Source: Pseudomonas sp. M47T1 (GTDB lineage Bacteria; Pseudomonadota; Gammaproteobacteria; Pseudomonadales; Pseudomonadaceae). Taken from it: DNA of 64,000 bases. Each line of letters begins with the position of its first letter. Position 1 is the stretch's first letter. Made by a program: the position numbers and the translations under genes. Shown here one piece after another: positions 52,301 to 60,126 of this stretch. Where the stretch lies: assembly GCF_000263855.1 (NCBI RefSeq), contig NZ_AJWX01000017.1:62001-126000 (forward strand). The letters run 5' to 3'. The notes below the pieces were generated by a model, which had not been told where the DNA came from, did not search any database, and saw only the letters and a list, made by a program, of their open reading frames with translations.

Positions 52301-52506
52301 TCGAACCCCGAGTCCTCAATGATGCTGTCCATACTGCCGGAGTTGTCCACCAGCAGCATGACGTTGGGGGTTACCGCGGCAGCACTCAACAGGGGCGCGG
52401 TAATAGGCGTGAAGCCGAACGCCGGCACGCTGATGAATATCCCGAGCAGCATTCCCAGGAGCGCTTTGAGCAGGCCGCGCACCGGCCACCATCCATTACT
52501 TGCCAT
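49360..52506 (-). CDS. pilY1: Pilus tip adhesin / initiation protein PilY1
   Basis: 1048 residues, exported. Signal peptide to about 32 (VPAFGF), then a vWA-like domain with MIDAS VDNSGS (D54-N-S-G-S58) to about 430, and a C-terminal beta-propeller (about 560-1040) carrying an EF-hand-like Ca loop, DTNGDGVVNSSD, the calcium switch of PilY1. Another Asp/Asn-rich patch (WDGINNDGNNLNGDDEGD) could also bind metal. The ATG at 52506 has GGAGAG six bases upstream and overlaps the pilX end. The last strand of many homologues is kept near the C-terminus (GRILWRQ). Confidence 0.94.
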   Translation of the reverse strand: MASNGWWPVRGLLKALLGMLLGIFISVPAFGFTPITAPLLSAAAVTPNVMLLVDNSGSMDSIIEDSGFDSTLTWPAVYSASYSCFLFFCGYSSGSQIGGGADYVFVGNLSQGTCSSGQYAFYRSSTAVTCLTLPDPRGSGQTRYPVDYLSYLVSKSNAGSAITVTSSTRMLTAISVAKTLVTANRNLRIGLSTFNPPTNADRGPGGNITQAISDLQPVTAYGTTGLVPTVTQTQANTNYQALINAIGGLSASSNTPLAETYYEITRYMRGMSPYYNSSPSTYTSPIQYRCQKNFGVVITDGLPTYDRTFPKNDPLGGTNLPNWDGINNDGNNLNGDDEGDTLYLDDIAKFAYDIDMKAVATNSTDATGKSWGAADFPKQNMFTYAIGFTASNQMLIDTASYGHGKYYLATDNASLTSALSSALSDITSKAGSGGSGTVSATTLTSSSFYYQTLYDPVDWRGIVEAFPLSSTGTASTTASWNTNTTMAVGTTAPTFESYNTVTAAPITMAYANYGAAQQTVLNANLPTGITGTNLVNWSKGTNITGLRTRTVLLGDIINSPLVQAAKTDQTASSLVGDSSYTTYLATKSVGMTNSLVVNANDGFTNVINASTGVRSYAYMPSTALASLYKVSDTGYINGNSHAFLNDGPIAVYDAQISSGWKTLALSGTGAGGKAYSAIQLYDATLGNVVKALWELRPDSFSASSSTPFADLGYAYSTPQVAKLSDGTWAAFIANGYGSTKGVASLFVVNLATGALIKEIVAESSNGSNGLSTVALKVNASNVVQAAYGGDLLGHMWKFDLSSTSTASWGMAFSGSPLFTAPGGSSQPITAAPLLITNATSGKMVYFGTGKLNETADKTTTAAQGFYAVWDADTNTTGNYTTANLQSQAVTGINSAGYVISTSNTTDYTSLKGWYLPLVFGTSLTGHRVIYQAAYKTSRIIFTSAFVDTTDACASQGAGYTFELNALNGSILSYPVLDTNGDGVVNSSDTIVSGIYISTGIPNLNGIIDVASTNSQVKIINDSSGTITKLVEAGTGTATLGRILWRQIQ

Positions 52507-53029
52507 ACACACTCTCCAGAACGGTGCGCGGATTGGTCAAAGGCGTTGCCGCGGTAAAGCCTATGGCGGTAATGCGATAGAGCGACGAGCTGGACGTGGT
52601 GTTCGGTATCGTGCCTGCCGCGGGAATGCCGAGGAACTGCACGCCATAAAACCCCGTAGTGCCCACCGCAACCCAGGCGATACCCGAAGTTCCGGTGGTG
52701 CCGGCAGCGGTCACGTTGTTGTATTCCGTGGCGGGGGGAGGCGAACAGGTCAGCGAAGTGGTGCACTGGACCAGGGTGTAGCCGGTGGCGGCCACGGCAT
52801 TCTCTCCAACCCGCAATGCAGCCTCCGCGGCCTGAAAGGTGGTGTTGCGCATCTGCACGCTACCGGCCATTTTTTCCTGCAATGTGGCGTTCTGCATGGA
52901 GGAAATACCGATCATGGTGATCAGCAACAGCATCACCAGCGCAACCAGCAACACCATACCCTGTTGCCGGGCAGCGCCAGGACCTCGAAAACCAGCAAGG
53001 GGGGGGCGGGGCATCGACAAGGCTCTCAT
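52496..53029 (-). CDS. pilX: Minor pilin PilX
   Basis: 177 residues with a long basic leader (MRALSMPRPPLAGFRG ... QQG) cut before MVLLVALVMLLLITMIG. It lacks Glu5, as PilX/GspK-type tip pilins do, and starts with Met. FQAAEAALR is the typical helix end. Stop overlaps the pilY1 start region by 11 bases; ATG overlaps the pilW stop. Confidence 0.88.
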   Translation of the reverse strand: MRALSMPRPPLAGFRGPGAARQQGMVLLVALVMLLLITMIGISSMQNATLQEKMAGSVQMRNTTFQAAEAALRVGENAVAATGYTLVQCTTSLTCSPPPATEYNNVTAAGTTGTSGIAWVAVGTTGFYGVQFLGIPAAGTIPNTTSSSSLYRITAIGFTAATPLTNPRTVLESVYGK

Positions 53030-53757
53030 GGCAGACGGTTACGGATGGCGGCGACAACACTGAACGCCTGCGGCTTCACGCGATTGTTGGGGTCTGACAA
53101 GGTCAGGGAAATACGTACACTGAGGACGTTCGCAAGCCCCGCTGTGGTGGCGGGCGGCGTGCTGGTGTAGGAGGTAATGGCCCCGCTGCCGCCACTGATG
53201 CCAAACAGGATACTCATGGCGCTGACGTTGCTGATGAGCACGGACTGCACACCGGCAATCGTTGTCAGCAAGCGCTGGTTGGTACTGTCGTAGGTGTAGA
53301 TCACCCGGCGGATCGGCATCGAGATCAATCCCGCGGTCGTTTTCGCCCCTGCGGTCACGGTAGCCGTGTTCAGCGTAGGGTCAGTCAGAATGGTCCAGGT
53401 TGGCGCGCTGCCATTGCCGCCAACATCGGCGGTGAGCAGGGTCATTACGCCTGTCGTGACAGTGCCGACCGTGGTGGCGACATAATTGAAGGGCGTGGTC
53501 GACGCGAGGGTAAAATCCAGGGCCGTGCTGTCAGGCGTTGGCACGACATAGCTGAACATCCCGGTCATGCGAATTTCCTGAACCATCTTGCTCAACACAT
53601 AACGAGCATCTTCCTGCATGGCCGCCGCGGCGTTCTGGGACAGGTAAGTATTCTTGGCCGCCACGAATATCTGCGACACCCCCAGCAGAATAATCAGGCC
53701 CAAGGTCAGCGCCACCATCAGTTCGATCAAGCCAAAACCAGCCGAGTGCTTTTTCAT
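53026..53757 (-). CDS. pilW: Minor pilin PilW
   Basis: 243 residues. Leader MKKHSAG, mature FGLIELMVALTLGLIILLG with Glu5. The large globular domain is rich in Ser/Thr/Gly strands. Its ATG overlaps the pilV stop and its stop overlaps the pilX ATG, both by ATGA. Bridges PilVXW and PilY1 at the tip. Confidence 0.92.
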   Translation of the reverse strand: MKKHSAGFGLIELMVALTLGLIILLGVSQIFVAAKNTYLSQNAAAAMQEDARYVLSKMVQEIRMTGMFSYVVPTPDSTALDFTLASTTPFNYVATTVGTVTTGVMTLLTADVGGNGSAPTWTILTDPTLNTATVTAGAKTTAGLISMPIRRVIYTYDSTNQRLLTTIAGVQSVLISNVSAMSILFGISGGSGAITSYTSTPPATTAGLANVLSVRISLTLSDPNNRVKPQAFSVVAAIRNRLP

Positions 53758-54251
53758 TGGGTCACCGTGGCGTCGTTGAAGGCTCGGGAAACCAGGGTGA
53801 ACGTCTGGACAGAGGTGTCGTTGGCCACCGCGCTGGCATTGATGGCGTTCAACGTTTTACCCGCGCGCGAGTCTCCCCATTTGATGGTGATGGTAATGAC
53901 GTTGTTGGCAATCACGATCGAGCCGTCGGCATTATTGGTGGTGCCGCCAAGGCCCGAGGTGATATTGCCTTTGAAGTCGGACCAGTCCAAAGCCCGGGGG
54001 TCGGACGTTGCGGTGGTCGTGGTCGCTGCCATGGCCGAGGCGATGCTGTAGTTGACCAGGTTATTGGCACGGATACGGTCCAGCATGTCGTAAGCAATGA
54101 AGCTGGCCTGGGTGCGCATGGCCGAGCTGTCGGTATATTTCAGCGCATTGAGCTGGATGGCGGCAGCGCCCATCAAACCAATGGTCATGATCAGCATTGC
54201 CACCAGGACTTCGATCAGGGAAAAACCGCGTTGGAGTGGTTTGAGCTTCAT
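53754..54251 (-). CDS. pilV: Minor pilin PilV
   Basis: 165 residues. Leader MKLKPLQRG, mature FSLIEVLVAMLIMTIGLMG with Glu5, then the PilV hallmark AAAIQLNALKYTDSSAMRTQASFIAYDMLDRIRAN. Overlaps fimU and pilW by 4 bases each. Confidence 0.92.
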   Translation of the reverse strand: MKLKPLQRGFSLIEVLVAMLIMTIGLMGAAAIQLNALKYTDSSAMRTQASFIAYDMLDRIRANNLVNYSIASAMAATTTTATSDPRALDWSDFKGNITSGLGGTTNNADGSIVIANNVITITIKWGDSRAGKTLNAINASAVANDTSVQTFTLVSRAFNDATVTQ

Positions 54252-54712
54252 GTGCACGTCCCGCTCAAGACCACCCGCCCGTTGAGGCAAACACCCAGGT
54301 TGCGGCTCACCGTTCCCTGGGTGTAGGTCAACGTCAACGCCGAAGCTGGGAACGTCAGCCCGCCCAGATTGTTGAATTCAATGTAGGCCGCCGTGGTGCT
54401 GAAGCTCAGGGCGGCTGAACTGGACATGGCGGGAATGACCCTCAAGGACGTGCCTGCACTGCTGAGCGTGATATTCAGGGCGCTGGTCCAGACGCCGGAT
54501 GTGGAGGGGGTGATGCGCACGCTCAAACCGCGGTTGATGGCTTCCAGGCGCGCATAGTTGAGTGCCCGGTAGAATTCTCCGGTCTCTGTGTCCGCCCTGT
54601 TATTGGCAATGATGGTGGTATACGACGGCAGTGCAATCGCGGCCATGATGGCAAATATCGCAACCGTCACCAGCATCTCCACCATCGTGAATCCGTTACG
54701 TCTTGAATCCAT
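54248..54712 (-). CDS. fimU: Minor pilin FimU (GspH-like)
   Basis: 154 residues. Leader MDSRRNG, mature FTMVEMLVTVAIFAIMAAIALP with Glu5; GspH/FimU domain with EFYRALNYARLEAINRG. C-terminal Cys pair (GVCLNGRVVLSGTCT). First gene of the fimU-pilVWXY1E-thiO operon and divergent from fimT. Confidence 0.9.
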   Translation of the reverse strand: MDSRRNGFTMVEMLVTVAIFAIMAAIALPSYTTIIANNRADTETGEFYRALNYARLEAINRGLSVRITPSTSGVWTSALNITLSSAGTSLRVIPAMSSSAALSFSTTAAYIEFNNLGGLTFPASALTLTYTQGTVSRNLGVCLNGRVVLSGTCT

Positions 54713-54855
54713 CTGCCCCGCTCCCCCCGAATGCGCTGGACTATAAACCAGCAGTGCCTGCGCAAAAGCACGGCACAGGATATACGGTTGTTCCAGAGGG
54801 ATCAGCGTTCATCTGTACAAAGTCGTCTCAGGTTTGCCAAGCAGGGAGCATCGGC

Positions 54856-55398
54856 ATGCAGCAGCGCGGTTTCAGTCTCGTTCAATTGATGGTGGCGGTA
54901 ACGGTAGCGGCAGTGCTGATGCACCTGGCGCTGCCCCATTATCAAGCCATGACTCAGGCTCAGCGGCGCCAGATAGCCGCCCACGAGTTGTTGACTGGGT
55001 TACGCGTGGCACGTACCGAGGCGGTACTGCGTAACCAGGACGTGGTCATTCATGCACTGGACGGCGACTGGTCCAGCGGTTGGCGGATCATTGCCGACCA
55101 CAGTGGCCAGGGCGCCAGTGATGAACGCAATCCGGTGTTGCGGGTAAATCAGGGCGATCCTCGCCTGGCGGTTTACGGCAATTCGCCGGTGCGTGCGCAG
55201 GTGCGCTTTACCGCCCAAGGCTGGGCGTTACAAGACAGCGGGGCGTTTCAGGCCGGTACGGTGCATGTCTGCGACGGGCATACCGGGGAGAGTCATTACC
55301 AGGTGGTGATCGCCAAGAGCGGCCGCGTGCACCTGACAAACGAAAGGGCCACTCAGGCCCTTTGTTCAATTCAGCAATCAGATCGCCTTGACGCGTAG
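54856..55398 (+). CDS. fimT: FimT-like pilin (GspH family) with altered key residues
   Basis: 180 residues. Leader MQQRG, mature FSLVQLMVAVTVAAVLMHLALP: position 5 is Gln, not the Glu needed for ordinary pilin assembly. The helix continues ELLTGLRVARTEAVLRN, then a GspH/FimT beta domain with C-terminal Cys pair (HVCDGH, ALCSI). Legionella FimT binds DNA through a C-terminal GRxR motif; here it reads SGRVHL, with His for the last Arg. GGGAG precedes the ATG. Divergent from fimU; overlaps the convergent ispH tail by 21 bases. Confidence 0.85.
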   Translation: MQQRGFSLVQLMVAVTVAAVLMHLALPHYQAMTQAQRRQIAAHELLTGLRVARTEAVLRNQDVVIHALDGDWSSGWRIIADHSGQGASDERNPVLRVNQGDPRLAVYGNSPVRAQVRFTAQGWALQDSGAFQAGTVHVCDGHTGESHYQVVIAKSGRVHLTNERATQALCSIQQSDRLDA

Positions 55399-56322
55399 TT
55401 CCTTGGGCATCGAGAACGTGATGTTCTCCGGCCGCCCGTCCAGCTCTTCGGCACCGGTGGCACCCCAGGCGTGCAGCTGGTTGATCACGCCGCGCACCAG
55501 CACTTCCGGTGCCGAGGCGCCAGCGGTGATGCCGATGCGTTGCACACCGTCGAACCAGGCTTGCTGCATGTCTTCGGCGCCGTCGATGAGGTAGGCAGGG
55601 GTGGCCATGCGTTCGGCCAATTCGCGCAGGCGGTTGGAGTTGGAGCTGTTGGGGCTGCCCACTACCAGAACCACGTCGCACTCGTCGGCCAGTTGCTTGA
55701 CTGCGTCCTGGCGGTTTTGCGTGGCGTAGCAGATGTCGTCCTTGCGCGGGCCACCGATGTTCGGGAAGCGGCCACGCAGGGCGTCGATGACGCGGCTGGT
55801 GTCGTCCATCGACAGCGTGGTCTGGGTCACGAAGGCCAGGTTGTCGGGGTTGCGCACCTGCAGGCTGGCCACGTCCTTCTCGTCTTCCACCAGGTAGATC
55901 GAGCCGCCATTGCTGCCGTCGTACTGGCCCATGGTGCCTTCCACTTCCGGGTGACCGGCGTGGCCAATGAGGATGCACTCACGACCGTCGCGGCTGTAGC
56001 GCGCCACTTCGATGTGCACCTTGGTCACCAGCGGGCAGGTGGCGTCGAACACTTTCAGGCCACGGCCAGCCGCTTCCTGGCGCACGGCCTGGGAAACACC
56101 GTGGGCGCTGAAGATGACGATGACGTCGTCCGGCACCTGGTCCAGTTCTTCGACGAAAATGGCACCGCGGTTGCGCAGGTCTTCCACCACGAACTTGTTG
56201 TGCACCACTTCATGACGCACATAGATCGGCGGGCCGAAGACTTCCAGGGCGCGGTTGACGATTTCGATCGCCCGGTCCACACCTGCGCAGAAGCCACGGG
56301 GGTTGGCGAGTTTGATTTGCAT
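55378..56322 (-). CDS. ispH: 4-hydroxy-3-methylbut-2-enyl diphosphate reductase
   Basis: 314 residues, iron-sulfur enzyme making IPP and DMAPP in the MEP pathway. Cluster cysteines in RGFCAGVDRAI, DATCPLVTKVH and DDICYATQNR. The catalytic Glu/Thr region VTQTTLS is conserved. Third gene after lspA-fkpB, with 33 bases to fkpB. Its last 21 bases overlap fimT on the other strand. Confidence 0.95.
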   Translation of the reverse strand: MQIKLANPRGFCAGVDRAIEIVNRALEVFGPPIYVRHEVVHNKFVVEDLRNRGAIFVEELDQVPDDVIVIFSAHGVSQAVRQEAAGRGLKVFDATCPLVTKVHIEVARYSRDGRECILIGHAGHPEVEGTMGQYDGSNGGSIYLVEDEKDVASLQVRNPDNLAFVTQTTLSMDDTSRVIDALRGRFPNIGGPRKDDICYATQNRQDAVKQLADECDVVLVVGSPNSSNSNRLRELAERMATPAYLIDGAEDMQQAWFDGVQRIGITAGASAPEVLVRGVINQLHAWGATGAEELDGRPENITFSMPKELRVKAI

Positions 56323-56355
56323 GCTGTGCCTCGTGCTTGCGCGCAGGGTCAGGGC

Positions 56356-56793
56356 TCAGAGAGCCTTGACCTCGATGATGTCCACTTCGAAGTTCAGGGT
56401 TTTGCCGGCCAGTGGGTGGTTGAAGTCGACGGTCACTTGCGCGTCGTCGAACGCCTTCACCACGCCAGGCAATTCAGTGTTGGCGGCGTCGTTGAAGATC
56501 ACCAGCAGCCCTTCCGACAGCTCCATGTCCTGGAACTGGGAGCGTGGCATGATCTGCACGTTCTGTGGGTTGGGCTGACCGAAGGCATTCTCCGGCGGGA
56601 CCACCACGGTGCGCTTGTCGCCGGCCTTGAAGCCGAAGATAGCGGCCTCGAAACCTGGCAGCAGGTTGCCGTCGCCCACCTTGAACACGGCCGGGGCCTT
56701 GTCGAAAGTGCTGTCGACGGTGTCGCCGTTTTCAAGGTGCAGGGCGAAGTGCAGGGTCACTTCGGTATTTTGAGCGATACGCTGCTCAGTCAT
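56356..56793 (-). CDS. fkpB: FKBP-type peptidyl-prolyl isomerase (FkpB/SlpA type)
   Basis: 145 residues. FKBP core (VTLHFALHLENGDTVDSTF, LLPGFEAAIFGFKAGDKRTV) with an IF insert domain (FGQPNPQNVQIMPRSQF) typical of SlyD/SlpA chaperone-isomerases, but no metal-binding His-rich tail. ATG overlaps the lspA stop by 8 bases; typical ileS-lspA-fkpB-ispH neighbour. Confidence 0.93.
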   Translation of the reverse strand: MTEQRIAQNTEVTLHFALHLENGDTVDSTFDKAPAVFKVGDGNLLPGFEAAIFGFKAGDKRTVVVPPENAFGQPNPQNVQIMPRSQFQDMELSEGLLVIFNDAANTELPGVVKAFDDAQVTVDFNHPLAGKTLNFEVDIIEVKAL

Positions 56794-57301
56794 TGACCGC
56801 TTCTCCGGTTTTCTTGCTCTTGAACATGTCCAGGGCCAGCATCACGGCGCCCACGGTAATGGCGCTGTCGGCCAGGTTGAACGCCGGGAAGTACCAGCGG
56901 TTCTGCCAGTGCACCAGCACGAAATCGATCACGTGGCCCAGTGCAATGCGGTCGTACAGGTTGCCCAGCGCGCCGCCCAGTACCAGCACCAGCGCCACGG
57001 CCAGCCAGTTTTCGTTGCGGCCCAGGCGCTTGAGCCACACCAGCAGCACGGCGCTGACCACCACGGCGATCAGGGCGAACAGCCAGCGTTGCCAGCCGGA
57101 GCTGTCAGCCAGGAAGCTGAAGGCGGCGCCGGTGTTGTAGGCCAGTGTCCAGCTGAAGTAGTCGGGGATGACCACCATCTGCTGGTACAGGCTGAGGTTG
57201 CTCTGGAAGTAGAACTTGCTGACCTGGTCGAGGACCAGGACCAGCACGCTCAACCAGACCCAACCCAGGCGCCCGAAGCGCCCGGTATCGGCCTTAGGCA
57301 T
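56786..57301 (-). CDS. lspA: Lipoprotein signal peptidase
   Basis: 171 residues, four membrane helices. Catalytic Asp pair in NLYDRIALGHVIDFVL and FNLADSAI. Cleaves prolipoproteins such as BamD and the lipoprotein at 24910. ATG at 57301 overlaps the ileS end by 8 bases; an earlier frame to 57322 adds seven residues without support. Confidence 0.94.
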   Translation of the reverse strand: MPKADTGRFGRLGWVWLSVLVLVLDQVSKFYFQSNLSLYQQMVVIPDYFSWTLAYNTGAAFSFLADSSGWQRWLFALIAVVVSAVLLVWLKRLGRNENWLAVALVLVLGGALGNLYDRIALGHVIDFVLVHWQNRWYFPAFNLADSAITVGAVMLALDMFKSKKTGEAVND

Positions 57302-60125
57302 AGTGACGCACCTCGCCTGCACCGCTGATGTTGTCGGCGCAACGACCGCAGATTTCCGGATGCTCGGCGTTCACGCCGATGTCATCGCTGAAATGCCAGC
57401 AGCGGGCGCACTTGGTGTAGCCGGACTTGACCACTTTCAGTTTCAGGCCTTCCACTTCGGTGACCACTGCGTCGGCTGGGGCATCGACAAATGGCGCCAC
57501 GGTGGCCTTGGACGTGATAAGCACAAAGCGCAGTTCGTTGCCCAGCTTGGTCAGGTCGGCGCTGACGGCTTCGTCGGCGTACAGGGTGACTTCGGCCTGC
57601 AGGTTGCCACCGATGGCTTTCGCCGCACGCTGGTTCTCCAGTTCCTTGTTGACCGCGGTTTTCACCGCCATCACGCCTTCCCAGTATTCGCGACCCAGCT
57701 CGAAGCCTTCCGGCAGTTCGGTGAGGCCCTGGTACCAGGTGTTGAGCATGACCGACTCGTTGCGTTCGCCCGGCAGGTACTGCCACAGCTCGTCGGCAGT
57801 GAAGGCCAGGATCGGTGCGATCCAGCGCACCAGCGCTTCGGAGATGTGGAACAGCGCGGTCTGGCACGAACGGCGTGCGGTGCTGTTGGCGCCGGTGGTG
57901 TACTGGCGGTCCTTGATGATGTCCAGGTAGAAACCACCCAGCTCCTGCACGCAGAAGTTGTGGACCTTGGAGTACACGTTCCAGAAGCGGTATTCGCCGT
58001 AGTGCTCTTCCAGCTCGCGCTGCAGCAACAGGGCGCGGTCCACGGCCCAGCGGTCCAGGGCGATCATTTCATCGGCTGGCAGCAGGTCGGTGGCCGGGTT
58101 GAAGCCCGACAGGTTCGACAGCAGGAAGCGCGCGGTGTTACGGATACGGCGGTAGGCATCGGCGCTGCGCTGCAGGATGGTGTCCGACACGGCCATTTCG
58201 CCCGAGTAGTCGGTGGCCGAAACCCACAGGCGCATGATGTCGGCGCCCAGGGTGTCGTTGACCTTCTGCGGGGCGATGACGTTGCCTAGCGACTTGGACA
58301 TCTTGCGGCCGTTCTCGTCCACGGTGAAACCGTGGGTCAGCAGCTCGCGGTACGGCGCGTGGTTGTCGATGGCGCATCCGGTCAGCAACGACGAGTGGAA
58401 CCAGCCGCGGTGCTGGTCGCTACCTTCCAAGTACAGGTCGGCGCGCGGGCCGGTCTCGTGGCCCATGGGGTGCGAACCACGCAGCACGTGCCAGTGGGTG
58501 GTGCCGGAGTCGAACCACACGTCCAGGGTGTCGCTGATCTTGTCGTACTGATCAGCCTCGGCGCCCAACAGTTCGGTGGCGTCCAGCTTGAACCAGGCTT
58601 CGATGCCCTCGACTTCAACGCGCTTGGCAACGATTTCCATCAGTTCGACGGTACGTGGGTGCAGCTCGCCGCTTGCCTTGTTCAGGAAGAACGGGATTGG
58701 CACGCCCCAGTTGCGCTGACGCGAGATGCACCAGTCGGGACGGTTGGCGATCATGGAGTGCAGGCGCGCCTGGCCCCAGGTGGGGACGAACTTGGTCTCT
58801 TCGATGGCTTTCACCGCGCGGTTGCGCAGGGTGGCGCCTTCGGTGGGCTGCTTGTCCATGCCCACGAACCACTGCGCGGTGGCGCGGTAGATCAGTGGCG
58901 ACTTGTGGCGCCAGCAGTGCATGTAGCTGTGGGTGATGGCCTGGGTATTCAACAGCGCGCCGACTTCAGCCAGTTTGGCGATGATGTTGGCGTTGGCCTT
59001 GAAGATGAACTGGCCACCGAAGAACTCCAGATTCTCGGCGTAGACACCGTTGCTTTGCACCGGGGTCAGGATCTCATCGTTGGTCATGCCGTTGCGCTTG
59101 CAGCTGACGAAGTCGTCTTCGCCATAGGCAGGCGCCGAGTGGACCACGCCGGTACCGGCGCTCAGCTCTACATAGTCAGCCAGGTAGACCGGCGAAGTAC
59201 GGTGGTAGAACGGGTGCTGGAAGTGGATATGTTCCAAGGCCGCGCCCTTGGCGGTGGCGATGACGTTGCCGGTCAGCTCGTAGCGCGACAGGCACGACTC
59301 CACCAGTTCCTCGGCCAGCAGCAGCAAGCGATCACCGACGTCCACCAGGGCGTAGGTAAACTCAGGGTGCACGTTGAGGGCCTGGTTGGCCGGGATGGTC
59401 CACGGGGTGGTGGTCCAGATGACGATGGCGGCGGTCTTTTCCAGGCCCGGCAAGCCGAAGGCATCGGCCAGGCTCTGCTGGTCGGCGACATTGAAGGCCA
59501 CGTCGATGGTGTCGGACTTCTTGTCCTGGTATTCGACCTCGGCCTCGGCCAGGGCCGAACCGCAGTCAAAGCACCAGTTCACCGGCTTGAGGCCCTTGAA
59601 CACGAAGCCGCCCTTGACCATTTCCGCCAAGGCACGGATTTCACCGGCCTCGTTGGTGAAATTCATGGTTTTGTAGGGGTTGGCCCAGTCACCCAGCACG
59701 CCCAGGCGAATGAATTCGGCCTTCTGGCCTTCGATCTGCTCGGTGGCGTAGGCGCGGCACAGTTCGCGGGTCTTGTCGGCGCCCAGGTTCTTGCCGTGGG
59801 TGACTTCGACCTTGTGTTCGATGGGCAGGCCATGGCAGTCCCAGCCCGGCACGTACGGCGCATCGAAGCCGGCCAGGGTTTTGGAACGGATGATCATGTC
59901 CTTGAGGATCTTGTTGACCGCATGACCGATGTGAATACTGCCGTTGGCGTACGGAGGACCGTCGTGCAGCACGAACTTGGGACGGTCCTTGCCAATTTCA
60001 CGCAGCTTCTGGTACAGGCCAATGCTGTCCCAGCGCTGCAGAGTTTGCGGCTCGCGCTGGGGCAGGCCGGCCTTCATTGGGAAGGCGGTGTCCGGAAGGT
60101 TTAGCGTGGCTTTGTAGTCGGTCAT
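57294..60125 (-). CDS. ileS: Isoleucyl-tRNA synthetase
   Basis: 943 residues. HIGH motif GPPYANGSIHIGHAVN (about 58-73), CP1 editing domain (about 200-390), KMSKS motif GRKMSKSLGN (about 600), anticodon-binding domain, and a C-terminal zinc finger (CARCWHFSDDIG ... CGRCADNIS). Bacterial IleRS type 1, which is mupirocin-sensitive in general. The ATG at 60125 gives MTDYKATLNLPDT; one base after the ribF stop. Confidence 0.97.
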   Translation of the reverse strand: MTDYKATLNLPDTAFPMKAGLPQREPQTLQRWDSIGLYQKLREIGKDRPKFVLHDGPPYANGSIHIGHAVNKILKDMIIRSKTLAGFDAPYVPGWDCHGLPIEHKVEVTHGKNLGADKTRELCRAYATEQIEGQKAEFIRLGVLGDWANPYKTMNFTNEAGEIRALAEMVKGGFVFKGLKPVNWCFDCGSALAEAEVEYQDKKSDTIDVAFNVADQQSLADAFGLPGLEKTAAIVIWTTTPWTIPANQALNVHPEFTYALVDVGDRLLLLAEELVESCLSRYELTGNVIATAKGAALEHIHFQHPFYHRTSPVYLADYVELSAGTGVVHSAPAYGEDDFVSCKRNGMTNDEILTPVQSNGVYAENLEFFGGQFIFKANANIIAKLAEVGALLNTQAITHSYMHCWRHKSPLIYRATAQWFVGMDKQPTEGATLRNRAVKAIEETKFVPTWGQARLHSMIANRPDWCISRQRNWGVPIPFFLNKASGELHPRTVELMEIVAKRVEVEGIEAWFKLDATELLGAEADQYDKISDTLDVWFDSGTTHWHVLRGSHPMGHETGPRADLYLEGSDQHRGWFHSSLLTGCAIDNHAPYRELLTHGFTVDENGRKMSKSLGNVIAPQKVNDTLGADIMRLWVSATDYSGEMAVSDTILQRSADAYRRIRNTARFLLSNLSGFNPATDLLPADEMIALDRWAVDRALLLQRELEEHYGEYRFWNVYSKVHNFCVQELGGFYLDIIKDRQYTTGANSTARRSCQTALFHISEALVRWIAPILAFTADELWQYLPGERNESVMLNTWYQGLTELPEGFELGREYWEGVMAVKTAVNKELENQRAAKAIGGNLQAEVTLYADEAVSADLTKLGNELRFVLITSKATVAPFVDAPADAVVTEVEGLKLKVVKSGYTKCARCWHFSDDIGVNAEHPEICGRCADNISGAGEVRHYA

Positions 60126-60126
60126 T

